A DNA stretch of 64,000 bases from positions 6,046,501 to 6,110,500 of the forward strand of contig NC_069083.1 of the NCBI RefSeq assembly GCF_947172395.1, in the 5' to 3' direction. The position numbers and the translations under genes were made by a program. The notes under the pieces were generated by a model that saw only the letters and a program-made list of their open reading frames with translations, did not search any database and was not told the DNA's origin. Positions 1-9,315 of this stretch are shown in pieces (position 1 is the stretch's first letter; every line of letters starts with the position of its first letter). This DNA is from Bicyclus anynana (Eukaryota > Arthropoda > Insecta > Lepidoptera > Nymphalidae).

Positions 1-160
1 ACGAGCCATACGTGGAGGCAGCGTCTCAAGATGTGTATAGACACGTTCTATCAGCACCACAAGAATACAACCCATACTACAAGGACGGGTATTACAAGAA
101 CAATGGCATCAAGATTCTTAAACAGAAGCATCACTACGACGAAGACAAATACGACTTTGT
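1..160 (+). CDS. RR-1 cuticular protein, internal exon (5' part of gene lies outside window)
   Basis: This exon encodes part of a structural protein of the chitinous exoskeleton, expected to be secreted and to bind chitin. The first full codon starts at base 3 and the frame is open to 160, giving residues 1-53 of the visible part (EPYVEAASQDV... to ...DEDKYDFV). The region is rich in Tyr, Lys, His and Asn, usual for the segment before a Rebers-Riddiford domain. The last two bases (GT) are completed by T from the next exon to make Val. The exon is followed directly by a good donor, GTAAGT at 161. The signal peptide and start codon are not in the window, so total length is unknown. The family call rests on the domain in the next exon. 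Which RR-1 gene it is cannot be told. Confidence 0.85.
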
Positions 161-261
161 GTAAGTACCTACATATTTTGATAAAAATACTAAGTACATT
201 AACCTGTTACCTGAATCAGGTTGCTAGCTGAAAATTATAGCTTAGCAAGTGCGTTTATCGA

Positions 262-610
262 GACGTGATAGCCCAGTGAATATGACCTCTGCCTTCGATT
301 CCGGAGGACGTAGGTTTGAATCCGGTCCGGGGCATGCACCTCCAACTTTTCAGTTGTGTGCATTTTAAGAAATTCAATATCACGTATCTCTAACGGTGAA
401 GGAAAACATCGTGAGGAAACCTGCACATAAGACAATTTTCTTAATTCTCTGTGTGAAGTCTGCCAATTTGGATTGGGCCAGCGTGGTGGCTATTGGCCTA
501 ACCCCTCCCCCCATTCTCATTCTGAGAGGAAACTCGAACTCAGCAGTGAGCATTTGGCTCACTGCTGAGTTCGAGTTTCCTCTCATCTATCTATCGGGTT
601 GATAATGATG
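262..610 (+). mobile_element. SINE-B copy 1 (tRNA-derived) with palindromic tail
   Basis: The tRNA-like head has an A box (TAGCCCAGTGA) and the B-box-like stretch GTTTGAATCC. The family body follows (CGTGAGGAAACCTGCA, then the AATTCTCTGTGTG segment) and the copy ends in a GATAATGATG tail. It lies in the cuticle gene intron. Unlike other copies, its 3' end holds an inverted copy of itself (523-585). SINEs of this kind are transcribed by RNA polymerase III and moved by a partner LINE. Confidence 0.85.
523..585. repeat. 29-bp perfect palindrome with 5-nt loop in the SINE tail
   Basis: Arms 523-551 and 557-585 are exact reverse complements; the spacer is ATTTG. The left arm is the normal SINE-B tail (..ACTCGAACTCAGCAGTGAG) and the right arm is its inverted copy, absent from the nine other copies here. 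Likely a snap-back duplication within this copy. Confidence 0.95.
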
Positions 611-1383
611 AAGTTCGTTTAAAGTTCAATTTTGTTAGAGTTAAAAAATATATACACATTCTTAAAACATTCCTAAGTACAATATTTAATCTCTATTTTT
701 AAAATTCAGTATTCAAATCAGGATAATCTAAAAATTCAATTAAAATTACAAAAAAGGTTTGATTTATTTTAAACGAAAAAGGCTCAAAGAGTAGATTAAT
801 ATTTAATACTCTGTTTCCTTATTATCAAAACTGTTATGGTGTTAACAACATTCTTGGACTGATATCATTTGCCGCCTCAAAATTTATTAACATAAAACAT
901 ATTTAACCAAATACAGATACCTAAAGGTACGTTTCCTTATTCATCAGCAAAATTGCATGATTGAATGTTAACCTTTTCATTATGTTTTATTAGCATATTT
1001 TGTGACAGTTTCAATAATTAACGAGTATGCTGATTAGCAAGCTCGGAATTTTTAGCATCATAAATTAATGTCATTTTAAAACAGTAGCATTTTTCTTATA
1101 ATAACGTAATACCTTCAAGGACGATGACCTTAGACGCTTCCGGAGGAAATTGATGTAATTACAGATTTGATTCATTCAACGACCTCTTTAATTAATAACT
1201 TGAGCATAACTTTAGCAAAAACACGAATATAATTAGTGTTATAAACATTTTTCAACAATTTAAATATAGTTACCTACTCGAAGTAAACTTACTAACAATC
1301 AAAGTAACTTTTTTCTAATTCGCATTTATATTTGTCTAAAATATCTTCATTTACATTTTAAACTTATATTTACAATTTTTACA

Positions 1384-1703
1384 ATTATATAATGATTTAT
1401 TTATTTTGCTATCATCCGCGAAAATTCGGCGAACCCATGCGACAACGTCACCCAGGTCCGACAAAATACTCTCTACGTACGTTTCACCCCGAAACCGGAG
1501 CATCCTCAGGAGATGTTGACTCTACAACGTGCAATTGCAAAGTCTCTTTCAATTGCACGTTGTAGAGTCAACATCTCCTGAGGATGCTCCGGTTTCGGGG
1601 TGAAACGTACGTAGAGAGTATTTTGTCGGACCTGGGTGACGTTGTCGCATGGGTTCGCCGAATTTTCGCGGATGATAGCAAAATAAATAAATCATTATAT
1701 AAT
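1384..1703. repeat. Perfect 154-bp inverted repeat with 12-bp spacer
   Basis: Arms 1384-1537 and 1550-1703 are identical in reverse complement by direct reading; the spacer is CAAAGTCTCTTT. The right arm continues to about 1737 (..TAACGCCTGCTTCT), which the left arm does not mirror. A related unit at 31326-31536 has the same right end but only a 15-bp left arm. Family unknown to me; it has some GC-richer, coding-like stretches but no long frame. Confidence 0.95.
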
Positions 1704-2338
1704 CATGATGAACTTCCGCAAAGTAACGCCTGCTTCTATCCAAAATTTTTACAATGATCATAAAATAATTTCAATGCCCAAAAATGGGCAAAATATAATT
1801 CAACTTATTTTACAAATAATTATTTGATACATTTAGATTTAAATAAAACATTATAATTTACTATAAAAAAGTAACGTATTCCTTTCTACTTGGTAACAAA
1901 TTAAAAAAAAAAAATAATTTTGCTAACATTATAATAACTTATCAAGTATTATATGCTCATGTTGCATATCCGTGTAATGTATCTCACTTCGCAACAATCC
2001 GTCGGAACAACAAATTCGGCCTTGACCACGTATTTTCGGCGTTCAAATATCTTGCGTGCGGCGGTCAGAGTTCAAAATCATTCGTATTCATTTATGACAT
2101 TATATCGACATTAATACGTAACATATTACCCTGTCTTGCATAGGCGATTGATGTACCGTACATAATTATAATATTAAAATTCAACAGGTTTTATAACAGA
2201 ATTTATTTAAATTAAGTTTTTGTTTGAATAGTAGCTGTAACCATAAATGGCACACGTATTGGTTAACCTATGTAAATCGATGAGATTAAAAAAGAATTAT
2301 GAGTAATTAAATTAATAAAAATTTGTTTTTCTTTACAG

Positions 2339-2561
2339 TTTTGAAACCGAAAACAAAATTCGTGCGAAGGAGAACGCAGTATTGAAGAACGCCAATACTC
2401 TAGATGAGGGCATCGCGTCAAAGGGCTTTTACGAATACATCGGACCTGACGGATTCATGTACAGAGTTGACTACACCGCTGATGAGAACGGTTTCCGCCC
2501 CAAACTGAGGAGGTTGGAGACCCCTTACTCCGGAAAATGGGTGCTAGAAAAGGTCAACTAA
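2339..2561 (+). CDS. RR-1 cuticular protein, terminal exon with Rebers-Riddiford domain
   Basis: This exon encodes visible residues 53-126 and ends in TAA at 2559-2561. It completes the chitin-binding domain: FETENKIRAKENAV followed by KGFYEYIGPDG, then YRVDYTADENGFRP at about residues 94-107. The spacing G-x-Y-x-Y-x-x-PDG-x-x-Y-x-V-x-Y-x-ADENGF-x-P matches the RR-1 class (PF00379), in which the aromatic residues are thought to contact chitin. RR-1 members are generally linked to soft or flexible cuticle. After the domain there is a short basic tail ending GKWVLEKVN. The acceptor AG at 2337-2338 and donor at 161 join in phase without a stop. No second RR gene was seen downstream, although such genes usually cluster. 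Confidence in the family is high; the individual gene is not identified. Confidence 0.9.
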
Positions 2562-3110
2562 AAAAATTGCTCACGGTGCCAAAAAACGAGATATTTCCTA
2601 ACAGTTTCCTCATACAAATCAGTATTTTGATTAAGTAGATACCTAACGCAATTTTCATGCATTGACTTATTCATTGCACGAGTCACGACAGAAAATATGT
2701 CACGACTATCAGCCAGTTTATTCATGTAAAGCTAAAGTAACAGTAAAAATAGTAAGTAGTAAAGAAGACTTTATTTTTCAGTGAATAAGATCGTCACTTT
2801 TGATTTATGACGTTACTTTGACTTGCGATGAAAAAACTGGCCGTTAGACATTTCAATATGGATTTGCCTGAATTATTTGTGAAAACAGTTTTTCATTAAC
2901 ATTTTCGAACGAATAGACGTTTATCGACGACTAAATACTCCAAAGTTGTACAAAGAAATTTGTAATTCGGACATGAATGTTCCTGACAAGGGACGATTTG
3001 TGTCTGCTTAGAATATTTTAATTTATACCATAGTTTTAAGTACTTAGTAAATTCGAATTTAGATACTTATTTATGAATTGTGATAATAAATTTATATTTC
3101 ATAAAACAAT
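2562..3110 (+). other. Probable 3' UTR of the cuticular protein gene
   Basis: AT-rich, non-repetitive sequence follows the stop codon. The first canonical AATAAA on this strand that is followed by a plausible cleavage region is at 3085. A 3' UTR of about 530-550 nt is therefore inferred; the cleavage site is not visible directly. Confidence 0.5.
3085..3090 (+). terminator. Poly(A) signal AATAAA
   Basis: Canonical hexamer about 525 nt after the cuticular protein stop codon, followed by T-rich sequence. Assigned by position only. Confidence 0.45.
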
Positions 3111-4534
3111 GCTTATTATTTATTCAACGTAGTCTACTAAAACTTTGCAAATTTTGAAACTTAAGTCTAAAATTAACTTTAGAGTTGAAATAGCTATGAG
3201 CATTAATGTATAACGAAAATGAGAAGTTCAAGGCTTTCAATGTTGTTGCAAAATACATTCCATGATCTAATTAAGTGTTTATTCATTTCAAATAAAATCA
3301 TCAAAAATCTCAAAGCAATGAATAAATTAGAAGAATTTTTGCTTTTGAAATAACATCTTTGTCTGATAAAACCATTTTATGTATACAAAATAAAATCATT
3401 ATCTTACACCACTAAAATAAAAACAGCAATAAACAGTGAACGACAAAAATAAAAAAAACTTCGGCATTTTTATTCGGTAATTGAACTTACACGCAATAAT
3501 TTTGCCGCGCACAAGTTTTATCTTTGTTTTGTGATTACTGTTTATACAAGAAGCACATGAAAGTTACATGTTATTTTCATTTTAAGATAATAATATTTTG
3601 ATTATCATGATTTTGAATTTTTGACGTTTGTGATCAAAGTTAAATAAAGTAATTTAATACCAACTATTTTAAGTCAGAAACAGTCAATTTAGTAATTTGC
3701 TATTGTACTAAATTTGCTATTGTACTAAATTTGCCTAAGAAGGGTTTGTCAAGTGTTAATTTATGCATAGAATTTTTAATTTACTTTTATAAAACCTTTC
3801 TATCAATGGTTAGATTGCAGACTTTAAAAAAAAGGTTTTTCAGACAATGTTTAATACTCCTTACTTTTGTCCAACTTTGGGGAAAATCTGAGCTGCTTTG
3901 GTTTGGACAAAAGATCTTAAAACGGTTAAGCTAGTAGTGGTTAGGATGGCAGCAAAATCGGATGACAATTTAAAACAAGGCTTTTTGGATAACAAGTAAT
4001 AACTAATTAGTTAAAATTTTGAACAGGGTTAAAACACTTTACATCCCATCTAGTATTAGTTTTAATTACAAATAGACCGACTAAATCTGAAATAAGAATT
4101 GCTTTTGCTGTAGCTTAACCATTGAGCTACCTAGTTACTCGTACCTACAGAGGTTCAAAAATTCCTTTTAAATTTAAATCATACTTCAACAAACTTAACC
4201 TTTCAAGAACATCGTTGATCCGGTATGTGAAAGATAAACACATTCATTGTTTATAATTCTAATGTAACATAAATGTCACCAGTTGAAAATAAACAAGACA
4301 CGAATGGGGGATCGTAAAGATGTGCGTATTAGGGCAATGGCAAGAAATTCGGTGAAATTGTTTTGGCTCAAGATTGTAGAGGCTTTTATAGAGACGGGGG
4401 ACGTTGACCGAGAGCCACTGCCAAGTGGTCGGCGCCGCTGTGCCCGACGCAATGCGATCCAGGCGGCTGCTGCACTGCGTACTGCCTTATCTCCACACTT
4501 CCTCGCCGTTGATACACAACCTCTCCTAAACACA
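3111..4534. other. AT-rich intergenic sequence
   Basis: No open frame, RNA gene or recognised repeat, apart from a short tandem duplication near 3700-3733 (TTTGCTATTGTACTAAA twice). Confidence 0.6.
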
Positions 4535-5030
4535 AATACACTACTTACACTAACAGTGAAATTCATGGACGTTGTAGGGGACCCCCCAGGGGATCATTCA
4601 GCCGTGTGTTTTGACGGCCTCCGTGGATTTACAAGACGGAGGTCCTGGCCCAGCTTGGCCGATTGAGGTTTTCTTAATTGGTCCAGGTCTGGCTGGTGGG
4701 AGGCTTTGGCCGTGGCTAGTTACCACCCTATCGACAAAGACGTACCGCCAAGCGATTTAGAGTTCCGGTACGATGTCGTATAGAAACCGAAAGGGGGTGT
4801 GGATTTTCGTCCTCCTCCTAATAAGTTATCCCGCTTCCATCTTAGATTGCATCATCACTTGAGATCACCATCAAATGAGATTGTAATCAAGGGCTAACTT
4901 GTAAAGAATAAAAAAAAGTGTCGAATTGAACCTCCATTTTGTTTGAATATTTGACACTCAGCGGGTGAATGATCCCCTGAAGGTGCCCCAGCAACATATA
5001 TGAATACTACTGTTAGAGTCACATATTAGT
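4535..5030. mobile_element. Long-TIR DNA element split by a SINE
   Basis: Left end (about 4537-4607) and right end (about 4955-5027) are diverged inverted copies. Shared landmarks are CTAACAGT, ATTCAT, GTTG(T/C)(A/T)GGGG and CAGGGGATCATTCA. The inverted ends are about 70 bp, and SINE-A copy 1 occupies most of the interior. No transposase frame is visible, so it is non-autonomous. The open frame 4283-4666 overlaps the left end and is not considered a gene. Superfamily not established. Confidence 0.7.
4613..4917 (+). mobile_element. SINE-A copy 1, both Pol III boxes deleted
   Basis: Matches the SINE-A body (GATTGAGGTTTTCTTAATTG, GTTCCGGTACGATGTCGT, then the AACTTGTAAAGAATA(A)n end). The head lacks the A-box segment (GTGG joins ATTT directly) and the B-box GGTTCGATCCC is replaced by a short remnant. 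It is inserted inside the TIR element 4535-5030. Confidence 0.85.
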
Positions 5031-5070
5031 TCCTTTTGCTGTGAATCCCCTTGAGCCACGGAAACGCAGG

Positions 5071-5403
5071 GCAAAAAACCCCTGAATTATTTTATCACAG
5101 CTACGATTAGTGACCTAAGGTTTGGCTCATTTTTGGTAGGCGTCCACTGATCCGTAACTTACGTATCGAAAGCATCGCCTCAAACGGATTTGAGTATTTT
5201 TTGTACAGAAAATCATATAACTTCGCCCAGTGATCCGCATATGCGGATGGATATATAGCGTACGGATTTTATCTACCGTAAAATTAAAAATCAGTTTGAT
5301 GCGATGCATCCAATACGTTCGATGCGGATCAGTGGACCAAAAATGAGCCAAACCTTAGGTTACTAATCGCAGCTGCGATGAAATAATTAAGGTTTTTTTT
5401 CCC
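5071..5403. mobile_element. MITE with ~66-bp terminal inverted repeats
   Basis: Left 5071-5137 and right 5336-5403 are inverted copies with few differences. Landmarks are AATTATTTTATC, ACGATTAGTGACCTAAGG and TTTGGCTCATTTTTGGT. The interior holds ATGCGGAT-rich sequence (GATGCGATGCATCCAATACG). Relics of the interior occur at 5505-5548 and 38780-38850. No coding capacity. Confidence 0.85.
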
Positions 5404-5504
5404 TAGGAATGAAAATGAAGGTTATCACCACGTAAACAATAACAGTGGCGTCGGCAATCTGATTGCTACTGATACTGTGACGCTTTGTAAAAACGCTATT
5501 TGAT

Positions 5505-5548
5505 ACGATGCGTCCAATACTTATAACACGAAAATGTGGACGCCTACC
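5505..5548 (+). repeat. Fragment of the 5071-5403 MITE family
   Basis: Shares GATGCGTCCAATAC and GTGGACGCCTACC with the MITE interior and end, only about 100 bp from the larger copy. Confidence 0.55.
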
Positions 5549-6706
5549 TCAACGCGCAAATGCAACCATCAAGTAAGTAAAGTAAGTAAGCTACTAGATA
5601 TTCTATACTAGAACAAAAAAAATAATTTTAAAGTGACAGATGACATTGTTTGATATATAATATTTAACAGTTTTTAAACTTAAAACAATTGTTAGACGTG
5701 CGTGTGTAAAGCCGTACATCTTTAAATTTTGTATATCAACGTTCTTCACCCAAATAACTTACGACCGTTACGATACATTCCATTGCCAAATAGGTCCAAC
5801 CCATTCCATTATTATTATCCCAAACCAGTTCCCTGAACTTTTTTACGGCGCTAACGGGGACTGGGGCGTAAATTAAGGAATTACCACTCGCCGATCTTAA
5901 CTGCCAATTTCGGTGCATCGACCTGAATATTTTCATGGAAGGTCGTTCAGTATAGCTATTAAGATCGAGTGGAGTTGTGTTAGTGAGCTTAATAAGCTTA
6001 ATGAAGACGTAAGAACTAATGGGAACGAAATGCAAATGTCCTCAGTCGAAACTTAACTATTCCTTTTAAAACCGTACTAGCTCTGGTATACAGGTATGAA
6101 TTAGGCTTTAAGGTAATATTTCAGGTTTATTTTTAACTGTTAATAAACGACCTTAATGGTCAATGTCATTTTTCTCACTTCTTGTAATATATTATACTCA
6201 AATATATTATAATGAACATTATACTCTTTGTTACTCGTTGTCTTATGTCTCCTCAAAGAGTTATTTCTTTTATTTTTAAAAGAAAAGCCCTTCTAACTGA
6301 TTATACAAAAGAGTATTTTGTACAAGCTGGTTTGATTTTGAAAATATCTACCTACAATATTTTAACAAAATCCTTTCCATGAAAATCAAACCAGCAATAG
6401 TATTCTGCAATAATATTCTGTTATAAAAATAAATGCTGATAAACCTTATTGCCTTCCTTTCTACATGGATAAATTGATAGAAAACGAGGCGCGATAACTA
6501 GCTTATATGCACAAAGCTTGGCAGAAAACGATTTAGCGGTTGCGAACGGCGGAAGAAGGGCGGACGTCGGCGCGGAGGCTTAATTGGACCCCGACCAACT
6601 TCCAAAAAAAAGCCTTCTGTGGGGACGTGATGCGGTTAAGCGGATAGTCGAACTACATAATTTTTGGCTGTTTTGGGGTTCCGTAACTACGGAAGTTATA
6701 GGTAAC
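5549..6706. other. Unassigned sequence; weak minus-strand open frame
   Basis: Contains a 99-codon minus-strand frame (6035 to 5736) with a fairly ordinary amino-acid mix, but no recognised domain or splice signals. The inverted pair CCACTCG..GATCTTAA (5884-5900 and 5958-5972) lies in it. A GC-richer, non-coding patch is at 6480-6660. I do not recognise either. Confidence 0.4.
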
Positions 6707-7073
6707 TATCGTACGCCCGCGACTTTGTCCGCGTGGAATTTAGTTATTGGTCAATTCCTCTAGAACCATGGATTTTTCCGGGATAAAAAGTAGCCTATGT
6801 ATTAATCCAGGCTATAATATATCTTAATACCAAATTTCAGCTAATTCGGTTCAGTAGTCGGCGTGAAAGAGTAACAAACATTCATATCATCAAAATCATC
6901 AGTTATCGCAAATCTCGGGAAACCATGGTTTTTTTCGGCATAATAAGTATGCCTATGTGTAAAATCTATTTCCATTCCAAATTTCAGCCAAATCGCTTCA
7001 GTAGTAGCGGAGTTAAAGAGTAACAAACATCCAAACATCCATACAATCTTTCGCGTTTATAATATTAGTAGGA
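6707..7073 (-). mobile_element. Helitron, Lep1-like, with internal duplication
   Basis: Read on the minus strand it starts TCCTACTAATATTATAAACG and ends with the hairpin-forming GCGGACAAAGTCGCGGGCGT. These are the 5' and 3' ends of the common non-autonomous lepidopteran Helitron. The 3' CTAG is mutated here. The segment around CAAATTTCAGC..TTCAGTAGT..AAAGAGTAACAAACAT occurs twice (about 6832-6885 and 6980-7030). Helitrons move by rolling-circle replication and leave no target duplication. Confidence 0.85.
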
Positions 7074-7470
7074 AGTAGGAAGTAGGATTTAGTCATGTTT
7101 TTCTTGTTTGCTATTATAATTATAGAAAGTTTTAGTTTTATACAAAATGTTTGTAATACGAATAAGAAGTACTTAAAACAATGATCCCTGACTATGTAAC
7201 GTGTTATAATTTTTTGTTAAATCGCTAATAAACCAGTCCTTTTTACGGTTTGTTAAAATGTCTTACAATGTTTTGCAAACTTTATCTCACATCATATTTT
7301 TAGGATCAGAATCAGAATCATTTATTTGAAAAAACAAGAAACATTACATTTTAGATACAAAAATGTTCAATGTCTCGCCATTAATAGGTATGCAAATATT
7401 TAATTATAATAAAATAAAATGACTTAAATTAAAATTAAATTTTATTAATTAAAAAATAAATTCAATTAAA

Positions 7471-7648
7471 TGGCAGACTTCACACACGTAGAGAAGTTTC
7501 CTTACGATATTTTTAATTCACCGTCCGATATTTAATTTCTTCCGATGCCCATAATTTAAAAAAAAAAGGTGCATGCCCCGGACCGGATTCAAGCCTACGC
7601 CATCCGAATCGAAGGCAGAGGTGATATCCACTGGGCTATCTCGGCTCT
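7471..7648 (-). mobile_element. SINE-B copy 2, 3'-truncated
   Basis: The minus-strand head (AGCCCAGTGGATATCACCTC) and body as far as the GTGTGAAGTCTGCCA segment are present; the 3' third is missing. Confidence 0.75.
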
Positions 7649-7654
7649 CTACCC

Positions 7655-8261
7655 AGTTAATTTTTTTATATTTATACGGAACTAATAGCAACGAAATTGC
7701 TATACGGTATTCGTTGAGGGCTGGGTCAAAAACACGCTTGACCTCTATTTTTTCGACATTCTGGAGTGCGAGAAACTTTTTTGCGATATTTTCCTCCCTC
7801 ACGTATGGAGTTGGTAGTTAGTGTAACTTTTTAACTCTCGAAATAGATCTCTTATTTGTATTTGTACTTGATATTACGAGAGTCGGATTTTCATTTCAGT
7901 GTTTTTCATTTCAGTCCCTGTATATTTATTTTACGTGCACATCTGGATATGTGAGTAATTACTGAAACTTTTCGAATAAAGACTATTTTTAATGAACTGA
8001 AATACATTTTCCGATTTATTTTGGACAAGAGACTTATAAGGTACTTATCTGATACAATGTGTGAAAACTCTGTGTAAAATTTCGGCTAACATATATTGCG
8101 TTATTTTAGTAGGCCTTGGTGTCAGCTATCAGCCTGTAGAATATGACGTATTTACGGGACACCCTGTACATAAAAATGAATCCATATAGGATACTGCGGA
8201 GTCTCTTCCATCGACACCGTCGGGAGGGATGCGTAAAAACATTTCCCAGCGACATATAAAA
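7655..8261. other. AT-rich sequence without recognised feature
   Basis: Open frames at 7518-7821 overlap the SINE fragment and are not supported as genes. A slightly GC-richer patch lies at 8190-8235. Nothing else seen. Confidence 0.5.
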
Positions 8262-8348
8262 AAGGGGGTAGGGTAAGGTAAGGTAGGGTAGGGGTAGTTT
8301 AAAGTTCACATCGAGTTTCACGCGGATGGAGTCGCGGGCGTCCGCTAG
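8262..8348 (+). mobile_element. Helitron 3' end with GGGTA-type minisatellite
   Basis: A short GGGTA/GGTA array (8262-8298) is followed by the Helitron terminal hairpin GCGGATGGAGTCGCGGGCGT..CCGC and the CTAG terminus at 8345-8348. Same layout as 44337-44550 in the opposite orientation. Confidence 0.8.
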
Positions 8349-8867
8349 TACAAAATATTTTTTATTTTTTTTTTTTCTCTTTATTTGGTCTACCAACAGA
8401 CATACAAATAATACAATTATTAAACATAAATGCAAGGAGCAGAAAGATAAAATGCAAATCTATTTATAGGTAAACACCGCATGCAACTGTCTAAAACTAA
8501 AGTCTAAAATTTATTTACAATATTATTATCGATAACTTTTTACATTCTACATTATTATATCCACAGCTACGCGCTAGCGATTTACACACTAAGAGCAATT
8601 TTATTTGTTTCTCATTTACCTGTAAAATACGAAATAGAAACTTCTTTTATAAACACGCCAACATTTAATTGTTCTACACCCCACATCCTGCATTTTCTAA
8701 ATAAGTTCGTTACAAATTTTCCAGGCGAGAGAAATCCCAAACCACACACTTTTATGGCACATTAACAAAGCCCAACAAAACTCTATTTACCTTCCTGCAA
8801 ATTGACCATCGAAAAACAATTCTTCCAGTTCAACCACATTGAAATAACATAAAAGTTTGCCTGCGAA

Positions 8868-9315
8868 CCTGTGGCCCTAGCCAAGTTACACTTAAATAAT
8901 TCTCTTTCTACAAACGCTAACGCTTCGAAAATTAAAACTACTGGCCAAGTGCGAGTTGGAGTCGCACATGATGTGTTTCGTACCATTATCTACAAAAACG
9001 GCAATAAATCATGTTTGTGTATAGGAGTCCCTATAAATATTTATTATATTTTTAAGTATTTGTTATTATAGCGGCAATATAACTAAATCATACATGTAAA
9101 TGTCAACTGTCTAACAATCACGGTTCATGATATACAGTTGGTGACAAACGGACGGTTGATTACAGAACCCCAAAAATGTATGGGGAAGACACTCAGCATC
9201 GAAAAGTCACGTGATCAACTTATCAATTGGATATGTCATTCCTATACATTTTTTTAGTTTTCGAAGCGTTTTCGTTTGGCGAAAGAGAATTGATGTGTAA
9301 CTTGGCTACAGACCT
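8868..9315. mobile_element. MITE (TIR family CCTGTAGCCA) interrupted by another repeat
   Basis: The left TIR has AGCCAAGTTACAC, then TCTCTTTCTACAAACGC and TAACGCTTCGAAAA. The right end, read in reverse complement, gives CTGTAGCCAAGTTACAC and then TCTCTTTC. The interior ATGTATGG and GATCAACTTATC match the sister copy at 17774-17974. A second element (8941-9171) sits inside the A-rich part of the left half. Confidence 0.8.
8941..9171 (+). repeat. Lepidopteran interspersed repeat nested in the MITE
   Basis: Begins CTGGCCAAGTGCGAGTTGGA, then TTTCGTACCATTATCTACAA, AACTGTCTAACAATCACGGT and GACAAACGGACGG, and ends at ACAGAACCCC. I know this pattern as a very common lepidopteran repeat. It splits the host MITE cleanly; the outer element resumes at AAAAATGTATGG. 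Confidence 0.75.

Larger units (their letters stand above)
161..2338 (+). other. Intron of the cuticular protein gene, loaded with repeats
   Basis: The intron runs from the GTAAGT donor (161) to a pyrimidine-rich acceptor, tttttctttacag, ending at 2338; phase is 2. It contains a SINE-B copy (262-610) with a palindromic tail and a 154-bp perfect inverted repeat (1384-1703). Because it lies within a transcribed gene, the palindrome would form a long RNA hairpin in the pre-mRNA. The rest (611-1383 and 1740-2338) is AT-rich with no open frame or recognised element. Confidence 0.85.

Noticed and set aside
1549..1761. 70-codon minus frame across the palindrome
   Set aside because: A by-product of the repeat unit; its homolog at 31326-31536 does not keep the same frame start or end.
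4276..4666. Overlapping 96- and 127-codon frames on both strands
   Set aside because: They run into the inverted end of a DNA element and a SINE; GC-rich sequence explains the lack of stops.
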